This document shows, piece by piece, positions 38,250 to 48,094 of a stretch of 64,000 nt of DNA. How positions within the stretch are numbered: the stretch's first letter is position 1; every line of letters starts with the position of its first letter. The DNA lies in NCBI GenBank assembly GCA_019634165.1, contig JAHQVT010000006.1, positions 1 to 64,000 of the forward strand, read 5' to 3'. A model generated the notes under the pieces. It saw only the letters and a list, made by a program, of their open reading frames with translations, did not search any database and was not told where the DNA came from. The position numbers and the translations under genes were made by a program. Source of the stretch: Rhodospirillales bacterium (GTDB lineage: Bacteria; Pseudomonadota; Alphaproteobacteria; Rhodospirillales; Thalassospiraceae).

Positions 38250-39089
38250 TCAGGGCTGAATTTCGGCACTTGCCGAAGACCGGCTGCGATTGCGTTCAGA
38301 ACGCAGGATCAACAGGCTGGAAATCAGGATCATGACCGACATTGCAACAATGATCAGTGTTGCAAGGGCATTGATTTCCGGTGACACTCCAAGGCGCACC
38401 GATGAAAAGACTTTCATCGGAAGGGTGGTCGATCCGGGGCCAGCAACAAAGCTTGCAATCACAAGGTCATCAAGTGACAGCGTGAAAGACAAAAGCCATC
38501 CGGCAAGAAGGGCCGGCAGGATCATTGGCAGTGTAATGACAAAGAAAATCTTTGCCGGTTTTGCTCCCAAATCCATTGCGGCTTCTTCAACCGAAATATC
38601 CATGCCCGACAGTCGCGATTGAACGACAACGGCAACATAAGCGGCACAAAAGGTCGTATGCGCAATTGTAATCGTCGCAATGCCACGTCCGGCGGGCCAG
38701 CCGATGAGCTGTTCAAGGGTTACGAACAACAGCAACAGCGAAAGCCCGGTAATGACTTCTGGCATCACAAGCGGGGCGGCAATCATGCCTGAAAACAGTG
38801 TGCGGCCCTTAAACCGGCCAAAGCGCGACATAACAAGGCCTGCAGGTGTGCCAAGCGCAAGTGCCAGAGTTGCCGACATCACGCCAATCCGCAAGCTGTT
38901 CCACGCCGCATCAATCATGCCGTCATTGTTAAACAGCGACACATACCATTTGGTCGAAAATCCGGCCCAGACGGTGACAAGTTTCCCCTCGTTAAACGAG
39001 TAGATCATGACAAGCAGGATCGGGACATAGAGAAAGGCAAAGCCAAATACCAAGGCCGAAATCAGGAAAGTCGATCTTTTACCATTCAT
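38250..39089 (-). CDS. potI: Polyamine ABC transporter permease PotI/PotC-type
   Basis: 279 residues, about six TM helices. The EAA-type loop (EEAAMDLGAKPAKIFFVITLP) contacts the ATPase. ATG 39089 has AGGAGG 10 nt upstream and overlaps the stop of the preceding permease (ATGA); an upstream extension of the frame is not needed. It is the last gene of a potG-potH-potI set. Confidence 0.9.
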   Translation of the reverse strand: MNGKRSTFLISALVFGFAFLYVPILLVMIYSFNEGKLVTVWAGFSTKWYVSLFNNDGMIDAAWNSLRIGVMSATLALALGTPAGLVMSRFGRFKGRTLFSGMIAAPLVMPEVITGLSLLLLFVTLEQLIGWPAGRGIATITIAHTTFCAAYVAVVVQSRLSGMDISVEEAAMDLGAKPAKIFFVITLPMILPALLAGWLLSFTLSLDDLVIASFVAGPGSTTLPMKVFSSVRLGVSPEINALATLIIVAMSVMILISSLLILRSERNRSRSSASAEIQP

Positions 39090-40015
39090 GATTGGCTTTC
39101 CTCCTGCTTGGATTGGATATGCTGGAACCACATGATGGGAACAACAAGGAACAATAGCATGGCAATGGCAACCGCAGATGCAATCGGCCAGTCACGGTTG
39201 GCAAAGAATTCGTTCCAAAGTGTCCGCCCGATCATCAAGGTGTTCGGACCACCCAAAAGTTCCGGAATGACAAATTCACCAACGGCGGGAATGAACACCA
39301 GAAGCGATCCTGCCAGAATCCCCGGAAGCGATAAGGGCAGGGTAATTTTTGCAAAGGCCTGCCAAGGTTTACAGCCAAGATCAAGGGCAGCCTCAATCAG
39401 ACTGACATCCATTTTCTCAAGCGTGGAATAAAGCGGCAGGATCATGAAAGGCAGATAGGTATAAACAATGCCGACATAGACCGCGAATTCGGTCTGACGC
39501 ATGATCAATGGTTCGGAAATGATCCCGGTCCATAAAAGGAATGCGTTGATCAGGCCTTCGCGATCCAGAATGCCAATCCAAGCATAAACCCGGATCAGGA
39601 AGCTGGTCCAGAATGGCAAGATCACCAACATCAAAAGCACACTGCGCACCGACCCACGGGCACGGGCAATGCCATAGGCCATCGGATAGCCGATCAGAAG
39701 TGTGATGATGGTCGAGATCGCGGCGATCCGAATGGAATTAAGATAGGCGGTGGCATACAGGCTGTCAGAAAGCAGAAACAGATAGTTCCCGAAATTCAAT
39801 GTGACTGTGATGCCTTCGTCGATCCATTCAAACAAAGAGCTATATGGCGGTTGGGCATATTCCGCCATGGCAAAGCTGATCTTGAGAACGATCAGAAATG
39901 GAACAAGGAAGAACAGGAAAAGCCAGAAATACGGGATGCCAATGACCAACACCCGGCCATGTTTGATCATCCAGCGATCAAACTTCTGCTTGAGAGTTAA
40001 TTTGTCACTGCTCAT
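39086..40015 (-). CDS. potH: Polyamine ABC transporter permease PotH/PotB-type
   Basis: 309 residues, about six TM helices, EAA loop (IEAALDLGCKPWQAFAKITLP). ATG 40015 overlaps the stop of the ATPase gene (ATGA), so it is chosen over upstream in-frame codons. It pairs with the PotI-type permease to form the membrane channel for putrescine/spermidine uptake. Confidence 0.9.
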   Translation of the reverse strand: MSSDKLTLKQKFDRWMIKHGRVLVIGIPYFWLFLFFLVPFLIVLKISFAMAEYAQPPYSSLFEWIDEGITVTLNFGNYLFLLSDSLYATAYLNSIRIAAISTIITLLIGYPMAYGIARARGSVRSVLLMLVILPFWTSFLIRVYAWIGILDREGLINAFLLWTGIISEPLIMRQTEFAVYVGIVYTYLPFMILPLYSTLEKMDVSLIEAALDLGCKPWQAFAKITLPLSLPGILAGSLLVFIPAVGEFVIPELLGGPNTLMIGRTLWNEFFANRDWPIASAVAIAMLLFLVVPIMWFQHIQSKQEESQS

Positions 40016-41199
40016 TTGTTTAGAACCGAAGCAGCCCCGGCCTCCCACGATACCCAAACGGTATCTTCCCACGTATAACGCGGTTCGATTTGGCGGGTGG
40101 AGTTCGGTTCGGTAACCTTGATGCGTTTTCCGCTTTCAAGACGCACGTGATAGGTCGAAATACCGCCAAGATAGCCGATCTCTTCGACCTTGCCCGACAC
40201 ACAGTTATATTTGGTGTCTTCGGGGGCTTCTTTGGTCAGGCGCAGGCGTTCGGGGCGAAGTGCAGCCCAGAATGTCATGCCGCGATGGCCCTGGACCGCG
40301 TGATCAATATAAATCTCGCAGTTGCCTTCTTCCGATTTGATGATCGCGTATTTTTCGTCATCATCAATCAGAACACCTTCGATCAGATTGACCTGACCAA
40401 GGAAGTTCGCGGTGTATCGGCTGTTGGGATATTCATAAAGTTCAAACGGGGTACCGATCTGATTGATCACACCTTCATTCATCACCGCAATGCGCGATGC
40501 CATGGTCATGGCTTCTTCCTGATCATGTGTCACCATGACAAAGGTTGTGCCGACTTTTTCCTGAATATTGACCAATTCGAACTGGGTCTGCTCACGAAGC
40601 TTTTTATCAAGCGCACCTAGCGGTTCATCCAGCAAAAGAACCTTTGGGCGTTTGATCAATGAGCGTGCCAGTGCAACACGCTGGCGCTGACCACCGGAAA
40701 GCTGATCAGGTTTGCGTTTGGCAAATTTGCTCATCTGAACAAGGGCAAGCATTTCGGCAACCAGTTCCTTGGTTTTAGCGCGCGAAACACCATCCTGTAT
40801 CAGGCCAAAGGCAACATTTTGTTCAACGCTCATATGCGGGAATAGCGCATAGGACTGGAACATCATATTGGTCGGTCGCTCATAAGCTGGGACACCGGCC
40901 ATATCGACGCCGTCGATATAAATCTTGCCCGATGTTGGTTCTTCAAACCCCGCGAGCATCCGCAGCAAGGTCGTTTTCCCACAGCCCGATCCGCCCAAAA
41001 GTGCAAAAAGTTCGTGGCGATAAATATCAAGGGAGACATCATCAACGGCATAGAAGTCGCCGAATTTCTTGGTCACATTCTCAAAGCGGATATAGGGAAC
41101 CGCGTCTGGATTGTTCCAAGGTTGCGTCTTGTGCACATCTTCATGTGCACGATCCAAAACCGCCTCTGGCACCAGCATTCTCCCCTTATTCAATGTCAT
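40012..41199 (-). CDS. potG: Polyamine ABC transporter ATP-binding protein PotG-type
   Basis: 395 residues. Walker A GGSGCGKTT, Q-loop MFQSYALFPHM, signature LSGGQRQRVALARSL, Walker B LLLDEPLGALDKKLR, and a C-terminal TOBE regulatory domain (FWAALRPERLRL). It resembles PotG more than PotA. ATG 41199 is used; ATG 41178, right behind AAGGGGAGA, is an alternative. It heads potG-H-I, while the binding-protein gene lies about 400 bp upstream behind its own terminator. Confidence 0.92.
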   Translation of the reverse strand: MTLNKGRMLVPEAVLDRAHEDVHKTQPWNNPDAVPYIRFENVTKKFGDFYAVDDVSLDIYRHELFALLGGSGCGKTTLLRMLAGFEEPTSGKIYIDGVDMAGVPAYERPTNMMFQSYALFPHMSVEQNVAFGLIQDGVSRAKTKELVAEMLALVQMSKFAKRKPDQLSGGQRQRVALARSLIKRPKVLLLDEPLGALDKKLREQTQFELVNIQEKVGTTFVMVTHDQEEAMTMASRIAVMNEGVINQIGTPFELYEYPNSRYTANFLGQVNLIEGVLIDDDEKYAIIKSEEGNCEIYIDHAVQGHRGMTFWAALRPERLRLTKEAPEDTKYNCVSGKVEEIGYLGGISTYHVRLESGKRIKVTEPNSTRQIEPRYTWEDTVWVSWEAGAASVLNK

Positions 41200-41600
41200 G
41201 ATGAACCGATATTCTCAGACGGCAGTCCCTGATGACCTGCGGCACATTCATTGTTCGATGCGCCTGCGCTGATGGTCGGTTCTTTCTGATAACAGGATGA
41301 AGCAATTCTTCAATCTGTAAAGAGGGGTGTGCGATATTTTGAACAACAATCGGTTTCTGCTGCTAAAAATGGCAGAAAATGACCTTTGGGTGTTCAGAAA
41401 ATGTGCATTATTCAATGATCGGAACGATGCTCAGGTTCGAGTGTTTCGGGCTGATTGAAGCAATGATCACGAGTCCGCATGCCGGATGGTTCGGCCAATG
41501 TTTGCTCTGGGTCGTTGAAAGCAAAAAGGGCGCGATGCATATCGCGCCCTTTCCTTGGTCGATTAAGTCCGATTGTCAGATGACAATTGGCAAAAATGTC
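41200..41600. other. Gap between potF and potG
   Basis: 400 bp with no gene. It contains a terminator-like hairpin near the potF end (41523-41552); otherwise no structure is visible. Confidence 0.5.
41523..41552 (-). terminator. Terminator downstream of potF
   Basis: Perfect stem GGGCGCGAT / ATCGCGCCC with GCAT loop, followed on the minus strand by TTTTTGC. It lies 49 bp after the potF stop and before potG, so the binding protein can be made in excess over the membrane parts. Confidence 0.85.
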
Positions 41601-42707
41601 TTACTGACCGGTTTTAAGTTTGGTCCAAAGGCGGGTACGGGTGCGCAAGTCGCGTGAGCCAGGCTCGACTTTTGAACGCAGGCGTTCTTTGACTTCCTGT
41701 GTCGGGTAAACGCCCGGATCAGATTTCAGACCTTCGTCAATCATGTCCATAGCGGCTTGGTTCGGGCTGGCATATTCGACATAGTTTGCCAGATCCGCAC
41801 CAACATCAGCACGCAGGATGTAATCGATAAACTTGTGGGCCAGATCCGGGTTCGGCGCATCCGCCGGGATCATCATGACGTCAAACCAGATCAGCGTGCC
41901 TTCCTTCGGGATCACGTATTTGATCTCGTTGCCATTGCCTGCCTCGTCAGCGCGAAGGGCAGCCTGCCCAACGTCACCCGACCAGCCAACAGATACACAG
42001 ACATTCCCGTTTGCAAGGTCGTTGATGTATTGCGAGCTGTGGAAATAGGTGATGAACGGACGGACTTTTTCAAGCTGGCCCATCGCTGACTCGATGGTTT
42101 CCTTGGTCGGTGCGCCTTCTGGCGAATCACCAAGATAGAAGTTCACAAGCGGAACAATCTCGCCCGGATCATCCAGCATGGTCAGGCCGCATTTCGAAAG
42201 TGGTTCGGCATATTTCGGATCGAAAATAAGCGACCAGCTATCGATCGGGGCATCATCGCCCAGTGCTTCTTTAACCTTGGCAACGTTATAGCCAAAGCCG
42301 TTCGTGCCCCAAAGATACGGCACGGCAAATGCATTGTCCGGATCGTATTTTGCGGTCTGGCTCAGGATCACGGGATCAAGATTGCCAAAGTTTTCCAGTT
42401 TGGTTTTGTCGACCTTCTGGAAAATGCCAGCAGCAACAAGACGCTGTGCGTCGGCCAAGGTAGGTACAACAATGTCATAGCCGGAATTGCCAGCCAGAAG
42501 TTTGGCTTCGACGACCTGGTTGCTGTCGTAAACGTCATAATTGACCTTTACGCCATATTCCTTTTCAAAGTTCGCAACGGTTTCTTCGCCGATATAATCA
42601 GACCAGTTATAGACGTTGAGAACTTCCTGTGCCGATGCGCTGGTGGCAAAGCCAGATACGGCCGATGCAAGCACAATCAGGCTTGAAGTTTTAAGAAGAG
42701 ATTTCAT
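41601..42707 (-). CDS. potF: Periplasmic putrescine/spermidine-binding protein PotF/PotD-type
   Basis: 368 residues. The signal peptide ends in FATSASAQE. The mature start VLNVYNWSDYIGEETVANFE and segments such as VPYLWGTNGFGYN and CVSVGWSGDV match polyamine-binding proteins. ATG 42707 lies 9 nt after GGGAGG and gives a normal signal peptide; the upstream in-frame extension is dismissed. It feeds the PotGHI transporter downstream. Confidence 0.93.
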   Translation of the reverse strand: MKSLLKTSSLIVLASAVSGFATSASAQEVLNVYNWSDYIGEETVANFEKEYGVKVNYDVYDSNQVVEAKLLAGNSGYDIVVPTLADAQRLVAAGIFQKVDKTKLENFGNLDPVILSQTAKYDPDNAFAVPYLWGTNGFGYNVAKVKEALGDDAPIDSWSLIFDPKYAEPLSKCGLTMLDDPGEIVPLVNFYLGDSPEGAPTKETIESAMGQLEKVRPFITYFHSSQYINDLANGNVCVSVGWSGDVGQAALRADEAGNGNEIKYVIPKEGTLIWFDVMMIPADAPNPDLAHKFIDYILRADVGADLANYVEYASPNQAAMDMIDEGLKSDPGVYPTQEVKERLRSKVEPGSRDLRTRTRLWTKLKTGQ

Positions 42708-42869
42708 TTCGCTGAGCCTCCCATGTGGCAGCGTTTGAAAATTTGACAGCCTTGTTTCGTTTTCTCCCAAGACCATCATATCCTTCGAACGGATGAGGAT
42801 ATTGTCAAACACAAGATGGAAAAATGTGCATTTTTCGCATCAAGTGAAAATTTAGGCATAGGCAATGCA

Positions 42870-42908
42870 ATAATCTTGCGCCGGGTGGAAACTCCCGGCG
42901 CAAAATTC
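42870..42908 (-). terminator. Terminator downstream of the PuuA-like gene
   Basis: A perfect 10-bp stem TTGCGCCGGG / CCCGGCGCAA (42876-42903) lies 17 bp beyond the stop codon. The T-tract is weak. Confidence 0.65.
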
Positions 42909-42919
42909 GATCGGTTCTT

Positions 42920-44332
42920 TTAGACGTTGAGCAAAAGATGCTCGCGTTCCCAAGCACTGATCACGGTTTGATAGGCATCCCATTCGGCTTCTTTCACCGC
43001 AACAACCGCGGCTGAGAATTCTTCGCCCAGCAACTCTTTAAGCGGTCGGCAACGATGGAATTTGGCCAATGCTTCGTGAATGTGACGGGGCAGGGAATGT
43101 GCGCGGTCATAACCCGATCCTTCGATCGGTGCCGTCGGGTCGATTTCTTCGATAATGCCAAGCAATCCGCAGGCAAGCGACGCTGCAACCGCCAGATACG
43201 GGTTGGCATCAGCACCCGGAAGACGGTTTTCAATACGGCGTGCTGCGGGTGGGCCATTTGGCTGGCGCAAACCGACCGTTCGGTTGTCAAGCGACCAATG
43301 CATGTTGATCGGGGCATCCGACCATGGCTGCAAACGGCGATAGCTATTAAGGTTCGGTGCCAGAAGCGGCATGGCTGCGGGCAGATACCGTTGCAGACCA
43401 CCAATATAGTTCAGGAACATTTTCGAATTTTCGCCATCATCATCGGCAAACAGGTTTTTGCCTGATGTAATGTCGAGAAGACTCTGGTGAATATGCATCG
43501 AGCTGCCCGGATGGTTGCCCATCGGTTTGGCCATGAATGTCCCATAGACGCCGTGCTTCAAGGCGGTTTCACGCAGCGTACGTTTGAACAAAAATGCCTG
43601 ATCGGCAAGTTCAAGCGGCGCCCCGTGATTGAAGTTCATTTCAAGCTGGGCTGGGCCGGATTCGTGGCTCATGGTATCGGCGTCGATATCCATGGCTTCG
43701 CAATAATCATACAAATCTTCGATCAACGGATCGAATTCGTTAATTGCATCAATACCAAAGGCATTTGATGCCCGTTCCGGTCGCCCCGAACGGCCAATCG
43801 GCGGCTCAAGCGGGTTGTCAGGATCGGTGTTTTTCGCCACCAGATAAAATTCAAGTTCCGGTGCGATGATGGGCTTCATGCCGCGTTCTTCAAAGGCGCG
43901 CAGAACACGTTTTAGAACACCGCGCGGCGAGGTCGAAACCTCTTCGCCCGAGAAGTGAAAACAATCGCAGATGATCTGTGCTGTCGGCTCTTCGTACCAT
44001 GGCACGACGCGGATGGTTTCCGGATCGGGAACCATAACAACGTCTTTCTCCGCTGGGTCAAGGAACGCATCGGTTTCTTCGGGGTATCCGCCAGTGACAG
44101 TCAGGCAGAAAATTGCCTCCGGGATGGCAAGGCTTTTGGCCTCCAACCCGCGTAGGAATTTCTGCGTTGGCAGAACCTTGCCCCGGGCCACCCCTGACAT
44201 GTCCGGTACAATGCATTCGACTTCTTCGATTTTTCGCTCAGATAGCCACTTCTTGAGATCGGTGCTCATATGTAGTCGGGCGCTTTCACGCCAGTCCTTC
44301 AAAATTGCATTTTCTTGCGTTTTTCGGGCCAT
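42920..44332 (-). CDS. Glutamine synthetase family protein, probable gamma-glutamylputrescine synthetase (PuuA-like)
   Basis: 470 residues of glutamine-synthetase fold. Metal and substrate motifs: PELEFYLV, the SGPAQLEMNFNHG segment, MGNHPGSSMHIHQS, and RPNG-like LRQPNGPPAARRIENRLPGA. The N-terminus (DMSGVARGKVLPTQKFL) is of the type found in PuuA and related ligases rather than GlnA. Placement directly beside potFGHI supports ligation of glutamate to imported putrescine, but a role on another amine cannot be excluded. Start choices are ATG 44332 (behind GGGA) or ATG 44269. Confidence 0.85.
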   Translation of the reverse strand: MARKTQENAILKDWRESARLHMSTDLKKWLSERKIEEVECIVPDMSGVARGKVLPTQKFLRGLEAKSLAIPEAIFCLTVTGGYPEETDAFLDPAEKDVVMVPDPETIRVVPWYEEPTAQIICDCFHFSGEEVSTSPRGVLKRVLRAFEERGMKPIIAPELEFYLVAKNTDPDNPLEPPIGRSGRPERASNAFGIDAINEFDPLIEDLYDYCEAMDIDADTMSHESGPAQLEMNFNHGAPLELADQAFLFKRTLRETALKHGVYGTFMAKPMGNHPGSSMHIHQSLLDITSGKNLFADDDGENSKMFLNYIGGLQRYLPAAMPLLAPNLNSYRRLQPWSDAPINMHWSLDNRTVGLRQPNGPPAARRIENRLPGADANPYLAVAASLACGLLGIIEEIDPTAPIEGSGYDRAHSLPRHIHEALAKFHRCRPLKELLGEEFSAAVVAVKEAEWDAYQTVISAWEREHLLLNV

Positions 44333-44539
44333 TCCCGACAAATTTCACAAGAAAGGATGTTGGTCTTCGAAGAGTTTTGTATTTAATTTTGTTGTTATTG
44401 TGGTTTGTCGAATTATAGACGAAATATTAAGTGGATCGTCGAAGATATCAATTCATATCTCTGGAACGGTTCCACCATATTGCGCTATAGTCCGTCCAGA
44501 TTATAAGGGTAGCGCTTAGACGCTGGTCAAGGAGGTATT

Positions 44540-45544
44540 ATGAAAATCGCACATCCATATCTTATGTTTCTTGGTGACGCGCCGGATGAACTGGCTGCAA
44601 AAACCGCACTTGGGATCAAACAGTGGCGCCCAGAATGGTGCGTTGGGCAGCTCAGCCTGCCGGGCTGCAAGGCTGATCTTGGCTTGCAAGAAATGTCAAT
44701 TGCCGAGGCAAAAGCAGCCGGCGTTAAAACGCTTGTGCTTGGTGTTGCCAACCGTGGCGGCATCATCGGCCCGGCATGGATGGAAACCCTTCTTCAGGCC
44801 ATTGATGCGGGCATGGATATTGCCAATGGTCTGCACACCCGACTAAGCACGATTCCAGAGCTGGTCGAAGCTGCTGCTGCCAAGGGTGTTGGCCTGTTTG
44901 ACGTGCGCCATTTCGACGGCAAGGTTCCGATCGGCAATGGTGAAAAACGTTCGGGTAAGCGCGTTCTTGCAGTTGGCACCGATTGTTCGGTTGGTAAAAT
45001 GTACACCACCCTGGCGATTGATGCAGAAATGAAAAAGCGCGGCATGAAGTCTGATTTCCGCGCGACCGGCCAGACCGGCATTTTCATCGTTGGCCAAGGC
45101 ATCTCGGTCGATGCGGTGATTTCCGACTTTATTTCTGGTGCGGTTGAAACCATTGCACCGGCAAACGATCCGGATCACTGGGACGTAATCGAAGGGCAGG
45201 GCAGCCTGTTCCACGCATCCTTCTCTGGTGTGACCATGGGCCTGATCCATGGATCGCAGCCCGATGCGCTTGTCATCTGTCACGAACCGACCCGTGAACA
45301 TATGCGTGGTCTTCCGGGCTATAAATTGCCAGATCTGAAAACCTGTATGGATGTGAACTTGCAGCACGCCAAACTGACCAACCCAAATTGCGTGGTTGTC
45401 GGTTTTGCGATCAACACCAAGTCGCTTGATGACGCAGCAGCAACCAAGCTTCTGGCTGACATCGAAGCCGAATTCGGTTTGCCTGCGGTTGATCCGGTTC
45501 GCACGGGTGTTGCATCAATCGTCGACAAGCTTCAGGAGATTTAA
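44540..45544 (+). CDS. dgcN: DUF1611 family P-loop protein, probable D-glutamate N-acetyltransferase DgcN
   Basis: 334 residues. An N-terminal domain (YLMFLGDAPDELAAKTA) is followed by a P-loop-type VGTDCSVGKMYTTLAI near residues 144-158 and a LIHGSQPDALVICHEPTREH segment, as in DUF1611. A member of this family paired with an enolase-superfamily racemase has been described as DgcN-DgcA for D-glutamate breakdown, by N-acetylation then racemisation. AGGAGG precedes the ATG. The next gene starts 1 bp after the stop, so they form an operon. Function is inferred from this pairing. Confidence 0.8.
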   Translation: MKIAHPYLMFLGDAPDELAAKTALGIKQWRPEWCVGQLSLPGCKADLGLQEMSIAEAKAAGVKTLVLGVANRGGIIGPAWMETLLQAIDAGMDIANGLHTRLSTIPELVEAAAAKGVGLFDVRHFDGKVPIGNGEKRSGKRVLAVGTDCSVGKMYTTLAIDAEMKKRGMKSDFRATGQTGIFIVGQGISVDAVISDFISGAVETIAPANDPDHWDVIEGQGSLFHASFSGVTMGLIHGSQPDALVICHEPTREHMRGLPGYKLPDLKTCMDVNLQHAKLTNPNCVVVGFAINTKSLDDAAATKLLADIEAEFGLPAVDPVRTGVASIVDKLQEI

Positions 45545-45545
45545 G

Positions 45546-46526
45546 TTGCCGAAACTCACAGTGGAGTCTGAAGTCTTCCCCTTGGCGCAGGTTTTCAAAA
45601 TCTCGCGTGGGGCACGGACCGAGGCACATGTGGTCAAGGTGACCCTGTCTGATGGTGAATTTACCGGGTATGGGGAATGCGTTCCCTATGCCCGCTACGG
45701 TGAAACCGTCGAAGGTGTCATAGATGACATCAACGCACAGGCAGATGCGCTTGATCGCGGCATGACGCGCAAGGAACTTCAAGATGCCATGAAGGCAGGT
45801 GCGGCACGTAATGCTGTTGACTGTGCGTATTGGGATCTGGAAGCCAAACGTACCGGGCGTCGTGTTTGGGAAATGATCGGGCGCAAAGCGCCAGAAGGCT
45901 TGGTTACGGCAGAAACCCTAAGCATCGATACACCGGACAATATGCGTGAAGCTGCACGCAAAATTGCCCACGCACCGCTGCTTAAGGTCAAGCTGAATGG
46001 TGAAAACGTTCTCGAATCCGTTCGTGCGGTGCGCGAGGGTTCGCCAAAGGCCCGCATCATTGTTGATGCCAACGAAGCCTGGTCGCTTGATCTGCTTGAA
46101 GATATCGGGGCGGAACTTGACGCGCTTGGCGTTGAAATGATCGAACAGCCGCTGCCTGCCGGGCAGGATGATGGTTTGATCAATATAGACTGCCCGGTTT
46201 TGCTGTGTGCGGACGAATCTGTTCATACGATTGCCGACATTCCGCGTCTGGCCAATCTCTATGACATGATCAATATCAAGCTTGATAAGACCGGTGGTCT
46301 AACAGGCGCGCTTGAGCTGGCGGAAGCGGCTTCCAAGGCTGGTATGCAGCTTATGACCGGGTGCATGGTCGGCACATCACTTGCGATGGCACCTGCCATG
46401 ATTGCCGGGGCAATGTCGCGTATTGTCGATCTTGATGGCCCAATCTGGATGGCCAAGGACCGGGAACATGGGCTCAGCTTTGATCATGGTGTCATGGGCT
46501 TGCCTGATCGGGAACTTTGGGGGTGA
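45546..46526 (+). CDS. dgcA: Enolase-superfamily racemase, probable N-acetyl-D-glutamate racemase DgcA
   Basis: 326 residues. Muconate-lactonising-type enolase fold: LKVKLNG (KxK catalytic lysine), IIVDANEAW, IEQPLPAG and CADESVHT (metal ligands), and INIKLDKTGGLTGALELA (second catalytic lysine). The frame is open back into dgcN, but the sensible start is TTG 45546 with AGGAG 7 nt upstream. The family also includes L-Ala-D/L-Glu epimerases; coupling to dgcN favours the D-glutamate role. Confidence 0.83.
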   Translation: MPKLTVESEVFPLAQVFKISRGARTEAHVVKVTLSDGEFTGYGECVPYARYGETVEGVIDDINAQADALDRGMTRKELQDAMKAGAARNAVDCAYWDLEAKRTGRRVWEMIGRKAPEGLVTAETLSIDTPDNMREAARKIAHAPLLKVKLNGENVLESVRAVREGSPKARIIVDANEAWSLDLLEDIGAELDALGVEMIEQPLPAGQDDGLINIDCPVLLCADESVHTIADIPRLANLYDMINIKLDKTGGLTGALELAEAASKAGMQLMTGCMVGTSLAMAPAMIAGAMSRIVDLDGPIWMAKDREHGLSFDHGVMGLPDRELWG

Positions 46527-46591
46527 TCGCCCGCCGATAAACGATCTGTTCTGGCTCTGATCACTTAGGCCGCCATGGCCTGTAATGCATT

Positions 46592-46630
46592 GACACCGCG
46601 TCGAAAAATCGACGCGGTGTTTTCTTTTTC
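46592..46630 (+). terminator. Terminator downstream of dgcA
   Basis: The stem GACACCGCGTCGA / TCGACGCGGTGTT with an AAAA loop is followed by TTTCTTTTT. Confidence 0.9.
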
Positions 46631-46843
46631 GGTCTAATTTAGGGCTGATTTGCCGTCTGTTTCCCTAAATGCAAAAAAGTTTAAATTTTTTGACACTATC
46701 GAAAATCAATAAGGCTGTTAATTTTTTGTTTACTTTTCAATGGGTTGTCTTTTTCCCTTGGCCGGCGGGGCGGGTAAATGTTCTGCTCGTAGGGCGTTAC
46801 CACCTCTAATGGATAGTTGTATCTTTGGTTAAATAAGGGAACG

Positions 46844-48094
46844 ATGATACCTACGCGCCGGGGCAGTAGGCTCCTGAAATCATTGAAGTTGGAGCTGTTC
46901 TGCGTGCTATCTGGTCCTTTCAGAGATAGTAAGCGCATCGCTGGACCATTGCGATGTCGCTATCGAGACTTCCTTTACACGCCAAGGCATGCAGAATTGA
47001 TGCATCTTCGGCGGAAGGAGTCGATTCAGCTTTCTGCGCGTTTTGCGGCTCTTTTCGTCTTGGTGCTGACGGTCGCTATTCCGTTCTGGGATGGTGCATT
47101 TTCCGTTGATATGTGGCTGTCCCAGACCTTCATGATGCGCATTTTGGTGGCGGCCATTGCGCTTGCTGTGATTACCAATCGTGCCGTGCGTGCGCGCTGG
47201 CGCCGCCGGTTTCCCTATTTGCCGATGCTGTTGTTGGTCGTTGCGGCCTCTTTGCTGTGTGTCTTTGGTGGAAATGACCCGATGGCAACGGCAAAAATGC
47301 ATTCCTCGCACAGTTTCATGGTGATAGGCCTTGTCGTTATGACGGCAATCATGCCCGTTACCTTGGCCGAGGCGGGCATTCTTTCTGTTCCGATCTTTGC
47401 CCTTCTGATCGTCGGTGGGCAAGGCGGGTTGGCGACGGGTTTGGTCCCGCTTGAAATACTGCTGGCGGTTTTATTGCCATTGGCAGTGTTTTCCGCCCTT
47501 GTTCAGCTTTATCGAACCATCACCGCGGCACATGAAATCGCGATTGATCCCTTGACGGGCTGCTATACACGGGCCTTTGGCATGGAAATGATCAAGGTTA
47601 CCTTTGACAGTGCCGTGCGTAAAAAAGCCCCCTTCACGGTTGCTTTCATTGATCTTGATGATTTCAAACAGATCAATGACCAATATGGTCATGACTATGG
47701 GGATCGCATATTGGGCGAGGTTGGCGACAGCCTGATGAACCGCTTTCGCCGCTCCGACCTTGTTGTTCGCTGGGGTGGGGAAGAATTCCTTGTTCTGTTG
47801 CCGGAACTTGATATGCCCAAGGCTAATGAAGTTCTTGAACGTGTCATGGCACCAGGCCTAGCCGAGCTTAAAAATGGTCAATTGCAAAAGGCCAGTGTTG
47901 GCTTGTCCGAACGTCTTGAAGATGCCATTGCCTTGCCGCAAAACCTGATCGAGCTTGCTGATCGTCGTATGTATGACGCCAAAAAGCGCCGCGATCATGA
48001 CGATATGATTGCCGGTGGTTTGGCAGGACGCAATGCCCCCGCACGGAAATCATGCGGCCCAAATGTGCCATCCGCCGATCATGGCGTGAATTAA
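46844..48094 (+). CDS. Membrane diguanylate cyclase (GGDEF domain)
   Basis: 416 residues. About five to six hydrophobic segments (about residues 70-220) are followed by a GGDEF domain: DPLTGCYTRAFG, IDLDDFKQINDQYGHDYGD, and the active site RWGGEEF near 310-315. An RRSD inhibitory (I-site) motif sits five residues before GGEEF, so product feedback is likely. ATG 46844 is preceded by AAGGGA. An internal ATG at 47000 would give a shorter N-terminus and is a real alternative. Confidence 0.9.
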   Translation: MIPTRRGSRLLKSLKLELFCVLSGPFRDSKRIAGPLRCRYRDFLYTPRHAELMHLRRKESIQLSARFAALFVLVLTVAIPFWDGAFSVDMWLSQTFMMRILVAAIALAVITNRAVRARWRRRFPYLPMLLLVVAASLLCVFGGNDPMATAKMHSSHSFMVIGLVVMTAIMPVTLAEAGILSVPIFALLIVGGQGGLATGLVPLEILLAVLLPLAVFSALVQLYRTITAAHEIAIDPLTGCYTRAFGMEMIKVTFDSAVRKKAPFTVAFIDLDDFKQINDQYGHDYGDRILGEVGDSLMNRFRRSDLVVRWGGEEFLVLLPELDMPKANEVLERVMAPGLAELKNGQLQKASVGLSERLEDAIALPQNLIELADRRMYDAKKRRDHDDMIAGGLAGRNAPARKSCGPNVPSADHGVN

